Assembly: GCF_007677725.1 (NCBI RefSeq)
Contig: NZ_VEDF01000013.1
Coordinates: 1 to 64,000 of the forward strand
DNA from: Pseudomonas sp. URMO17WK12:I11
GTDB taxonomy: Bacteria; Pseudomonadota; Gammaproteobacteria; Pseudomonadales; Pseudomonadaceae
Length of the DNA: 64,000 nt
Direction: 5' to 3'
This document shows, piece after piece, positions 16,982-24,601 of this stretch. The position numbers and the translations under genes were made by a program. The notes beneath the pieces were generated by a model. It saw only the letters and a list, made by a program, of their open reading frames with translations, ran no database searches and was not told the DNA's origin. Every line of letters starts with the position of its first letter. Within the stretch, counting starts at the first letter, position 1.

Positions 16982-18082
16982 ATGACCCTCGAATTCATTG
17001 GCCTCATCGGCCCCCAGGAAAGCAGTGAATCCCAGGCGCCCCGGGGCCCGCTGGTTGATCTGGACTTCATCAAGGCCTTCGCCCAGGCCCAGGAATACGC
17101 CGGCTTCGACAAAGCCCTGCTTGCGGTCAACACCAGTGCACCGGACTCGATGATCCTGGCCAGTTACGTCGCTGCGGTGACCGAGCGCATCGGCCTGCTG
17201 GTGGCGCACCGCCCCGGCTTCCAGGCCCCGACCTTCGCCGCTCGCCAGTTCGCCACGCTCGACCAGCTTAGCCGTGGGCGGGCCTCGATCAACGTGATCA
17301 CCGGCGGCGACAGCGGCGACCTACAGCGCGACGGCGACTTCCTCGACAAGGGTGCCCGCTATGCTCGCACCGACGAATACCTGGAGGTGCTGCACAATAC
17401 CTGGACGCAGACCACGCCGTTCGACCACCACGGGGCGCATTACCGGGTGGAAGACAACCTGACCCTGGTCAAACCCGTGGGCAAGCTGCCCGTCTACTTC
17501 TCTGGTGCATCGGACGCGGCAGTGGAAGTCGCGGCCCGACACGCCGACGTATACATGATGTGGGGTGAGCCGCTGGAGCAAGTGCGCGAGCGCATTGCCC
17601 AGGTACGCAAGGTGGCTGCCCGATACGGGCGGGAGAATCATATCCGCTTCAGCCTCTCGTTACGGCCGATCCTCGGTGCAACGGAAGATAAAGCCTGGGC
17701 GCGGGCCGAGCGCATCCTGGCCGACGCTCAGCAGCGCATTGGCATCCGCCAAGGCAACCGCCGCGAGAAGAACTTCGGCAAGAGCAACGCCGGTTCCGAG
17801 CGCCTGGTGCAGCTGGCAGGCCAGCGCAAGGTGCATGACACCCGGCTGTGGACCGAGATCGCGGCTTTGGGCGGAGGCGCCGGCAACTCCACCTCGCTGG
17901 TGGGTACCGCTGAGCAGGTGGCCGAGGCCGCGCTGGCCTACTACGAACTGGGCGTGAGCACTTTCCTATTTCGCGGGTTCGAGCAGTTGCGCGATGCCGT
18001 AGAGTACGGGCAGGAGCTGATCCCGCGGATTCGTGCGCTGGTTGCCCGTCAAGAAGCCGGTCGCAGCACCCGCTCTGCCTAG
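16982..18082 (+). CDS. LLM-class flavin monooxygenase (SsuD-like)
   Basis: FMNH2-dependent monooxygenase of 366 residues resembling alkanesulfonate monooxygenase SsuD. It shows the family features NTSAPDSMILASYVAAVTERIG, HRPGFQAPTFAARQFATLDQ, GRASINVITGGDSGDLQRDGD and the terminal helix FEQLRDAVEYGQELIPRI. SsuD converts alkanesulfonates to aldehyde plus sulfite; by analogy this enzyme may release sulfite from a sulfonate made upstream. AAGGAG precedes the ATG. It is the last gene of the nine-gene operon, 31 bases after the other monooxygenase. Three internal Met and no Cys. The precise substrate cannot be told from sequence. Confidence 0.9.
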   Translation: MTLEFIGLIGPQESSESQAPRGPLVDLDFIKAFAQAQEYAGFDKALLAVNTSAPDSMILASYVAAVTERIGLLVAHRPGFQAPTFAARQFATLDQLSRGRASINVITGGDSGDLQRDGDFLDKGARYARTDEYLEVLHNTWTQTTPFDHHGAHYRVEDNLTLVKPVGKLPVYFSGASDAAVEVAARHADVYMMWGEPLEQVRERIAQVRKVAARYGRENHIRFSLSLRPILGATEDKAWARAERILADAQQRIGIRQGNRREKNFGKSNAGSERLVQLAGQRKVHDTRLWTEIAALGGGAGNSTSLVGTAEQVAEAALAYYELGVSTFLFRGFEQLRDAVEYGQELIPRIRALVARQEAGRSTRSA

Positions 18083-18151
18083 CAGGCCAATCCTTCCTGA
18101 CAGACCATGGTGGAGCGGCATCAGCGCCCACCGAAATAGACCGCCATACCA

Positions 18152-18418
18152 ACAAGGCGGTCCCTGTAGGCTTCACAGGAGGGACTGAGAAACCAACTGT
18201 AGGAGCGGATTTGTCCGCGATGCGCCGCGCGGGCGGCGCTCGATCTCATGCGCGCTGCAAAAACACCGGCGCACACTGGCAGCCTTCACCTTGTCTGACG
18301 GCAGGCACCTATGGGCCCTGACCGAATCCTGATCGGACAGGGTTGGCAATGATAAATCCGCTCCTACATCTGTTTCGGGCCAGCCCCTCCTGTGAAGCCA
18401 TCAGGAACCGCCTTGGTG
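18152..18418. repeat. Composite inverted-repeat element with REP core
   Basis: Two arms of about 68 bases, 18151-18218 forward and 18351-18418 in reverse complement, are roughly 80% identical. Both include AAGGCGGT, GGCTTCACAGGAGGG and TGTAGGAGCGGATTT. The segment between them contains a further hairpin at about 18317-18341 (CCTGACCGA / TCGGACAGG). Outside the arms a GGTGGAGC(G/A)GCATCAG(C/T)GCCCACC block appears in the same orientation at about 18111-18134 and 18433-18456. This fills the 631-base gap between operons. It looks like a non-autonomous repeat cluster, possibly a transcription block. Confidence 0.7.
18197..18224 (+). repeat. REP palindrome (P. putida type)
   Basis: CTGTAGGAGCGGATTTGTCC followed by GCGATGCG is the classic P. 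putida REP form, with GCGGAT/GTCCGC as the internal stem. A second, inverted half-copy is at 18351-18369. Recognised from the known repeat family. Confidence 0.7.
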
Positions 18419-18537
18419 CATGACCGGAGACAGGTGGAGCAGCATCAGTGCCCACCGGGATGCATCGCCATGCGGGCAAGCGGGCTGTAATAACATCAGT
18501 TTTTAGCATTTAGGAAATACGAATTATCAATAATAAA

Positions 18538-18599
18538 CATAATTAACTTAGAACCAAAAAGCCTTTCACACTCCAGTGAAAGTCCATTAGGTTCTGTAA
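18538..18599 (+). promoter_or_regulatory. Sulfur-island promoter element, copy C
   Basis: CATAATTAAC, TTAGAACCAAAAAGCC, then TTTCACA aligns base for base with the first 35 bases of copies A (775) and B (7398). The downstream GAATACGGTCTTA part is less conserved here. It lies about 115-175 bases upstream of the amine oxidase gene. The flanks are AT-rich. A role as a shared activator-binding site is inferred. Confidence 0.6.
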
Positions 18600-18713
18600 A
18601 CCGACCCCCAACATGGCGGAGGCAAATGGATTTGTGCCAGCCGCCGTCGGGTCCTTCCCTCGATCCGCCCGCCCGTTGCGCACATCCGAACCCAACCTTT
18701 CGGAGCATGCGAC

Positions 18714-20276
18714 ATGGGTTTGTCCCGTAGAGACCTGATTACCCGACTCGCCGCCATTGGCGGCTATTCGGCAGCCCTAGGCGCGCTGGGGCACAATGCC
18801 CTGGCCACCACCTTCGAACCCCTGCAACTGGCAGCAAACGGCGGCAACGGCAAGCGCGTGGTGATTATCGGCGCTGGCATTTCCGGCCTGGTATCGGCCT
18901 ATGAGCTGCGCAAGGCCGGCTTTTCGGTCACCGTACTGGAAGCCCGCGAGCGCGTCGGCGGCCGGGTCTGGACCTTGCGCCAGGGCGACCGCATCGAGCA
19001 CAACGACGGCAGGTCGCAAACCGTCGAGTTTGACCCAGGCCATTTCTTCAACGCCGGCGCCGCACGCCTACCCAGCCATCACCTGACTATCCTTGGCTAT
19101 TGCCGCGAGCTGGGCGTGGAGCTGCAGGTGCTGGTCAACAGCAGCCGCAACGCCCTGGCCCAGCCAGACCTGGCACGCCCACCGCTGCTGCTGCGCCAGG
19201 CGGTCAACGACACCCGCGGGCACTTCAGCGAATTGCTGGCGCGCAGCGTCAGCCGCAACAGCCTCGATGCCGAGCTCAGCAGCAGCCAGCGCAAGGCCTT
19301 GCTCGAATTCCTCAAGGTCTACGGCGACCTCGACAGCCAACAGCAATACCGCGGCTCGGTGCGCGCCGGCTACACCCGCTTCGCCGGCGCCGGCAACCAA
19401 ACCCCGGTGCAGCGCCAGCCGGTGCCCCTGGACCAGCTGCTCGACAGCAACCTGCTGCTGCCGTTGGTGTTCGACGAGATCCCCGAGTTCTCCTCGACCA
19501 TGTTCCAGCCGGTTGGCGGCATGGATCAGATCCCCAATGCGTTTTACCGCCACGTCCATGACAGCGTTCGCCTGGGCGCCGAAGTGCTGGCGGTGGAGAC
19601 CGGTGACGCTGGTGCCAAGGTGAAGTGGCGCGACCGCAAGACAGGTCAGCAGCATGTCCATCACGCCGACTACGCCATCGTCACCCTGCCCCTGCCGCTG
19701 CTGGCCAAGCTGCCGAACAACTTCGACAACGCCTTCAAGCAAGCCATCGCCAGTGCCGAAGGCGACAAGGCCAACAAGGTCGCCTGGCAATCACCGCGCT
19801 TCTGGGAAACCGACTTTCAGATCTACGGCGGGCTCAGCTACATCAACCACGAAGCCCGCACCCTGTGGTACCCCAGCGACCACCTCAACAGTGCTCAGGG
19901 CGTACTGGTCGCCACCTACAACACGGGTGCGGTGGCCCAGCAGTTCGCCGGCAAGTCGCAGCAGGCGCAGATCGCCTCCTCGCGCCAGGCGGTGGAATCG
20001 CTGCACCCCGGCCACAGCGCCAAGCTGGGCCGGCCGGTAGTGGTGAACTGGTCGAAGATCCCGTTCAGCGAAGCGCCGTGGATCGTCCACGACGAAGTCG
20101 CCCAACCCGGCTACGACCTGCTCAACCAGCCCCAGGGCCGCACCTGGCTGGCCAGCGACGCCCTGGCCCATGGCGGCGTCGGCATCTGGCAGAACAGCGC
20201 CGCCGAATCCGCGCGCCGGGTGGTTGGCCTGATCGCCCGCCATGCCAGCCAGACCACCCGCGGCGCCGCCGCCTGA
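18714..20276 (+). CDS. Tat-exported flavin monoamine/amino-acid oxidase
   Basis: FAD-dependent amine oxidase of 520 residues. The N-terminus carries a twin-arginine signal (SRRDLI) followed by a hydrophobic stretch, so it should fold in the cytoplasm and work in the periplasm. The dinucleotide-binding motif VVIIGAGISGLVSAYELRKA and the ARERVGGRVW box lie in residues 47-90. The C-terminal FAD contact is GVGIWQNSAAESARRV. It would oxidise an amine or amino acid to an imine with H2O2 release. GGAGC precedes the ATG. It is followed after about 20 bases by an exported RidA, which deals with imines. The real substrate is unknown; an amino-organosulfur compound is inferred from context. Confidence 0.88.
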   Translation: MGLSRRDLITRLAAIGGYSAALGALGHNALATTFEPLQLAANGGNGKRVVIIGAGISGLVSAYELRKAGFSVTVLEARERVGGRVWTLRQGDRIEHNDGRSQTVEFDPGHFFNAGAARLPSHHLTILGYCRELGVELQVLVNSSRNALAQPDLARPPLLLRQAVNDTRGHFSELLARSVSRNSLDAELSSSQRKALLEFLKVYGDLDSQQQYRGSVRAGYTRFAGAGNQTPVQRQPVPLDQLLDSNLLLPLVFDEIPEFSSTMFQPVGGMDQIPNAFYRHVHDSVRLGAEVLAVETGDAGAKVKWRDRKTGQQHVHHADYAIVTLPLPLLAKLPNNFDNAFKQAIASAEGDKANKVAWQSPRFWETDFQIYGGLSYINHEARTLWYPSDHLNSAQGVLVATYNTGAVAQQFAGKSQQAQIASSRQAVESLHPGHSAKLGRPVVVNWSKIPFSEAPWIVHDEVAQPGYDLLNQPQGRTWLASDALAHGGVGIWQNSAAESARRVVGLIARHASQTTRGAAA

Positions 20277-20295
20277 CCCCCAAGGAACCCTCGCC

Positions 20296-20790
20296 ATGCC
20301 TCGTCTTCTACTGCTTGCCGGAGCCCTCATGTCGCTGACCCTCAACGCCCACGCCGATAGCATCAAGCGTGTCGCCGCGCCCGGCTCCAACTTCCCCATC
20401 TCGCAACTGGTCACCGTGCCGGCCGGCAGTCAGCTGACATTCGTCAGCGGCACACTGCCGGACATTGCCGACCCCAAGGCGGCCAAGGGCAGTATCGCCG
20501 CGCTGGGCAATACCGAAACCCAGACCCGCTCGGTGCTGAACAAACTGCGCACGGCGCTGCAAGGCCAAGGCCTAGACCTGGGCGACATCGTCCAGCTTCG
20601 GGTGTTCCTGGTGGGCGACCCAGCCAATGGCGGCGCCCTCGACTTCGCAGGGCTGCAAGCGGCCTACACCGAGTTCTTCGCCACCTCCCAGCAACCGCGC
20701 ACACCGGCTCGCACGGCGATCCAGGTGGTGGCCCTGCCGCTGCCGGGCGCGCTGGTGGAGATCGATGCCATCGCCGCCAAGGCGCCGTAA
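20296..20790 (+). CDS. Exported RidA-family enamine/imine deaminase
   Basis: RidA (YjgF/YER057c/UK114) family protein of 164 residues with a signal peptide (MPRLLLLAGALMSLTLNAHA), so it should act in the periplasm, which is unusual for this normally cytosolic family. The family Arg is in PARTAIQVVALP and the Glu in VEIDAIA; both belong to the active site of imine-hydrolysing members. AAGGAA precedes the ATG at 20296; an earlier in-frame ATG would disrupt the signal peptide. The mature part has no Met and no Cys. Its place between the amine oxidase and the TonB receptor suggests it hydrolyses the imine product of the oxidase. Confidence 0.85.
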   Translation: MPRLLLLAGALMSLTLNAHADSIKRVAAPGSNFPISQLVTVPAGSQLTFVSGTLPDIADPKAAKGSIAALGNTETQTRSVLNKLRTALQGQGLDLGDIVQLRVFLVGDPANGGALDFAGLQAAYTEFFATSQQPRTPARTAIQVVALPLPGALVEIDAIAAKAP

Positions 20791-20826
20791 GTGCGCACCG
20801 CCAATGCCAGACAAGGAACTGCGTGC

Positions 20827-23238
20827 ATGAAGCAAGCTTTCAATACTGCCCCCTTTCTCAGCGTGGCCCTGGCCGCCGGCCTGCACACCGCCCCCGGCCT
20901 GGCCGAAGAACCCGCCGCCCAGGCCCTTGGCACGGTGATCGTCACCGGCAACCGTGGCAGTGAGAAACGTACCGTCACCAGCAGCCCGGTACCCATCGAC
21001 GTAATCAGTGCCAAACAATTGCAGGAAACCGGCAAGCCCGGCCTGATGGAGGCGCTCAGCGCCAGCGTGCCGTCGCTGACCCTGCCGGAGAAAACCGGCT
21101 GGGACGCCAGCGGCATGGCCCGTGCACCGAGCCTGCGTGGCCTCAACGCCGCCCAGGTGCTGGTGCTGGTGAACGGCAAGCGCCGCCACACCAGCGCCAC
21201 CCTGAACATCAGCGGCATCAACGCCGGCGCCGCGCCCAGCGACCTCGACCTGATCCCCATCAGTGCCATCGACCACGTCGAGGTGCTGCGTGACGGCGCC
21301 GCGGCCCAGTATGGCTCCGACGCCATCGCCGGGGTGATCAACGTGATCCTCAAGGCCGACACCAGCGGCACCGCCGTGAGCACTGCGGGCCAGGGCTACG
21401 ATGGCAAGAAACAGACCGTGCAGCAAAGCCTGAACAAGGGCTTTGAAATCAGCCACGAAGGCATTCTCCAACTGGCACTCGACGCCCGCAGCCAGAACGA
21501 CGACAACAAGGCCAGTGCCAACGGCTACAGCCAGGCCGAAGCCCTCGACCGCGCCGGCAAGGTCACCTATGGCGGCTACGGCACGCCGAAGATCAACCTG
21601 CTGACCCTGGGCTACAACGCCGAGCTGCCCCTGCAGGACGGCCTGACCCTGTACTCGTTCAGCACATGGTCGTACCGCAAGGCCGAACAGGGCCAGAACT
21701 TCCGACTGCCGACCATCGTCAACACCATCACCACCGGGCCGAACGGGCGCCCGTCCGGCTACACACCCACCTGGTACATCGAGGAATACGACTACCAGGC
21801 GGCCGTCGGCGCCAAGGGCTTTGTCGGCGAATGGGACTGGGACCTGTCCAGCACCTACGGGCGCAACCAGGCCGAGCAAGGCACCTGGAACAACCAGAAC
21901 CCTTCGCTGGGCGAAGCCACGCCCGACCATTTCGAGTCCGGCACCTGGGTCAGCTCGCAACTGACCAGCAATCTTGATCTGCGCCGCAGCTTCGAGGTGG
22001 GCCTGGCCAAGCCGCTGGACTTCTCCTGGGGCCTGGAGCAGCGCCGCGACACCTACCAGGTGCAAGCTGGCGATTGGGCCAGCTGGGCCGATGGCGGCTA
22101 CTGCGCGGCGCCGGGCAACTGCGCGGCCTCCGGCGCCCAGGTCACCAACGGTATCTCCCCGGCCGAAGCCAGCAGCGCCAGCCGCAACAGCTACGCCGGC
22201 TACCTGGACGTGGGCTTCAACCTGCTGCCGCAGTGGTATTGGGGCGCGGCCCTGCGCTACGAGCACTACGACCGCGGCATCGGCGCCACCCGCAGCGGCA
22301 AGCTGACCACGCGCTACGAGCTGACACCGGAACTTGCACTGCGGGCCACGGTGAGCAACGGCTTCCGCGCCCCGTCGCTGGCCAACAGCCTGTTCAGCGC
22401 CCGCTCCACCACCTACGGGGTGGTCGATGGGGTGTACCAGTCGATCAACTATGGTGTGCTGCCGGTGGACTCGGCGGCCGCCAAGGCCTTGGGCGCCGAA
22501 GCGCTGAAGCCGGAAAAGTCCACCAACTACAGCCTCGGGATGGCCTGGCAGCCCAGCGAGCGCCTGGCCTTCACCGCCGACGCCTACCTGATCAACGTTC
22601 GCGACCGCGTCACCCTGACCGGCACGCTGCTCGGACCGGAAGTGACCCAGACCCTGCTGGCCAACGGCATCGACTCGACGTCGGGCGGCCAGTACTTCAC
22701 CAACGGCGCCAACACCCGCACCAAGGGCCTGGACTTGGTGAGCAGCTACGACCAGGACCTGGGCGGCGCCGGCAGCGTGAAGTGGACCGCGGCGTTCAAC
22801 TGGAACGACACCGAGATCCTCGACTACAAGGAAAGCGTGAACATCCTCGGCACCTCCTACGAGTTGATGAACCGTCAGGCGCGCAACTTCCTCACCGATG
22901 TGCAGCCGCACACCAAGCTGATTCTCGGGGGCAACTGGCGCCTGGACAGCTACCGGGTCAACCTGGGGCTGACCCGCTACGGCTCGTGGCGCGAGGTGAA
23001 CGCGGCCAATGACCGCTCGCTGGACCGCGAGTACAAGGCACGCTGGATCACCGACCTGGACGTGGGCTATCAGCTGACCAAGGACCTGGAAGTGGCGATC
23101 GGGGCACGCAACCTGTTCGATGTCTACCCCGAGCGCCAGGCGCCGAGCAGCAAGACCATGGTCAAGGGGTACGGGGCGTATTCGCCTTATGGGTTCACCG
23201 GGGGGTATTACTTCGGGCGGGTGACCTACAACTTCTGA
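20827..23238 (+). CDS. TonB-dependent outer-membrane receptor (sulfur-island copy 2)
   Basis: Outer-membrane receptor of 803 residues. The ATG at 20827 follows AAGGAACTGC; an upstream GTG is less likely. It has a signal peptide (cleaved near GLA-EE), the plug with LGTVIVTGNRGSEKRTV and DHVEVLRDGAAAQYGSDAIA, and a barrel ending YNF. It is clearly related to the receptor at 1067 (same VNGKRRH and QYGSDA(I/V)AGVIN stretches). It has a close Cys pair (YCAAPGNC) likely forming a disulfide in an extracellular loop, and only about five internal Met. Co-transcribed with the oxidase and RidA; probably imports or supplies their substrate. Confidence 0.9.
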   Translation: MKQAFNTAPFLSVALAAGLHTAPGLAEEPAAQALGTVIVTGNRGSEKRTVTSSPVPIDVISAKQLQETGKPGLMEALSASVPSLTLPEKTGWDASGMARAPSLRGLNAAQVLVLVNGKRRHTSATLNISGINAGAAPSDLDLIPISAIDHVEVLRDGAAAQYGSDAIAGVINVILKADTSGTAVSTAGQGYDGKKQTVQQSLNKGFEISHEGILQLALDARSQNDDNKASANGYSQAEALDRAGKVTYGGYGTPKINLLTLGYNAELPLQDGLTLYSFSTWSYRKAEQGQNFRLPTIVNTITTGPNGRPSGYTPTWYIEEYDYQAAVGAKGFVGEWDWDLSSTYGRNQAEQGTWNNQNPSLGEATPDHFESGTWVSSQLTSNLDLRRSFEVGLAKPLDFSWGLEQRRDTYQVQAGDWASWADGGYCAAPGNCAASGAQVTNGISPAEASSASRNSYAGYLDVGFNLLPQWYWGAALRYEHYDRGIGATRSGKLTTRYELTPELALRATVSNGFRAPSLANSLFSARSTTYGVVDGVYQSINYGVLPVDSAAAKALGAEALKPEKSTNYSLGMAWQPSERLAFTADAYLINVRDRVTLTGTLLGPEVTQTLLANGIDSTSGGQYFTNGANTRTKGLDLVSSYDQDLGGAGSVKWTAAFNWNDTEILDYKESVNILGTSYELMNRQARNFLTDVQPHTKLILGGNWRLDSYRVNLGLTRYGSWREVNAANDRSLDREYKARWITDLDVGYQLTKDLEVAIGARNLFDVYPERQAPSSKTMVKGYGAYSPYGFTGGYYFGRVTYNF

Positions 23239-23244
23239 TGGTGT

Positions 23245-23265
23245 CGGGGCCGCCAGGCGGCCCCG
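23245..23265. terminator. GC-rich hairpin between convergent genes
   Basis: CGGGGCCGCC and GGCGGCCCCG form a perfect 10-base inverted repeat around one base, seven bases after the receptor stop and just before the end of the convergent monooxygenase gene. It has no strong T-run, but its position fits a bidirectional terminator. Confidence 0.6.
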
Positions 23266-23270
23266 GCGAT

Positions 23271-24590
23271 CTAGCGGCTGAAACGCGGAATCGGCAACCC
23301 CAGACTCTCGCGCAGGGTGCTGCCCTCATAGGCCGTGCGGTAAACCCCTCGTTCCTGCAGCAACGGCACCACCTCTTCGGTAAACCGGCGGAACTGCCCG
23401 GGGTGGCCGATGTAGATATTGAACCCGTCCAGCGCCCGCGCCTCGAACCACTCGGCCATCTTCGCCGCCACGGTTTGAGCAGACCCGACGAAGGCTCCCG
23501 GGCGCAACTGGCGGCCGAACTCGACGGCCTGGCGCAGGCTGAAACCCTTGTCCCGGGCCTGGTCGGCGATGCGCTTGGCGTTGGTGAAGAAACTGCTGCG
23601 GGCGAACTCCAGACTCTCTTGGGGGAACGGCGCATCGAGGTCGTACTGGCTGAAATCATGCCAGCCGAAATTGCGCCCGAACTCCTTCAGCGCCAGTTCG
23701 AAGCTATGATCGAGCTGGTGGTAGCGCCGTTCGATCTCGCGGGCATGCTCGTCGCTGTCGCCCACGTAGATTTCCGCCCCTGGCAACACCAGCAATTGCT
23801 CCGGATCGCGCCCCAGGCGCACGGCGCGGGCCTTGATGTCGCGGTAGAACGCTTGGCCCTGCTCAAGGCTGGCGGCATGGGTGAACACCACATCGGCGGT
23901 GGCGGCCCCGAGGTCGCGGCCCTGTTCGGAATCGCCCGCCTGGAAGATCACCGGCTGGCCCTGGGGAGAGCGCTGGATGTTCAGCGGCCCGACCACCGAA
24001 AAGTGCTCGCCCTTGTGGTCGAGGGCGTGCAGCTTGGCCGGGTCGAGGAAGCGGCGACTGGCGCGGTCGCGCGGGAAGGCATCGTCCTCGTACGAATGCC
24101 ACAGGCCCTGCACCACCTGCACATGTTCCTGGGCCCGGGCATAGCGGGTGTCGTAGTCGTAGTGCTCGTCCAGCCCGTAGTTGCCGGCAGTGCCGGCATC
24201 GCCGCTGGTGACCACGTTCCAGCCGGCGCGGCCTTTGCTGATCAGGTCCAGCGAGGCCAGGCGGCGGGCAACGTTGAACGGCGCATTGTAGGAGGTGGTC
24301 AGGGTACCGACCAGGCCCAGATGACGCGTGCTGACCGCCAGCGCAGATAGCAGGGTCAGCGGTTCCAGGCGGTTGAGGTAGTGCGACGGCGAGCCAGGCG
24401 TGATGAACTGGCTGTCGACGATGAACATCAGGTCGAACAGCGCCGCCTCGGCTTGGCGGGCGATGTCGATGTACCAGTCGATGTTGACGCTGGCGTCGGC
24501 CGGCAGCTCGGAATCGAGCCACAGGTTGTGCCGACCGGGGCCGCCGCAGCCCATGGTCAGGGCGCCGAGTTTGATCTGTCGTTTGCTCAT
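23271..24590 (-). CDS. LLM-class FMN-dependent monooxygenase (NtaA/SnaA/DszA family), paralog
   Basis: FMNH2-dependent monooxygenase of 439 residues, paralog of the enzyme at 15616. The ATG at 24590 is chosen because AAGGA lies seven bases upstream and MSKRQIKLGA is the family start. Landmarks: LFDLMFIVDSQFI, RLEPLTLLSALAVSTRHLG, SKGRAGWNVVTSGDAGTAGN, RSPQGQPVIFQAGDSEQGRD and the conserved end STLRESLGLPIPRFSR. It is expected to cleave an organosulfur or related substrate. Second gene of a minus-strand operon behind the binding protein at 24602 (11-base gap). No flavin reductase is nearby. Confidence 0.9.
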   Translation of the reverse strand: MSKRQIKLGALTMGCGGPGRHNLWLDSELPADASVNIDWYIDIARQAEAALFDLMFIVDSQFITPGSPSHYLNRLEPLTLLSALAVSTRHLGLVGTLTTSYNAPFNVARRLASLDLISKGRAGWNVVTSGDAGTAGNYGLDEHYDYDTRYARAQEHVQVVQGLWHSYEDDAFPRDRASRRFLDPAKLHALDHKGEHFSVVGPLNIQRSPQGQPVIFQAGDSEQGRDLGAATADVVFTHAASLEQGQAFYRDIKARAVRLGRDPEQLLVLPGAEIYVGDSDEHAREIERRYHQLDHSFELALKEFGRNFGWHDFSQYDLDAPFPQESLEFARSSFFTNAKRIADQARDKGFSLRQAVEFGRQLRPGAFVGSAQTVAAKMAEWFEARALDGFNIYIGHPGQFRRFTEEVVPLLQERGVYRTAYEGSTLRESLGLPIPRFSR

Positions 24591-24601
24591 GGGCAATCCT
24601 T

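Noticed and set aside
18105..18480. CRISPR-like repeats
   Set aside because: The repeats are inverted and only two copies exist; no regular spacers or cas genes.
18309..18708. Two short minus-strand frames in the intergenic repeat region
   Set aside because: They lie within REP-like repeats and promoter element C, and encode nothing recognisable.
20572..22911. 779-codon open frame on the minus strand
   Set aside because: It lies entirely opposite RidA and the TonB receptor, has no family motifs, and is a product of GC-rich codon bias.
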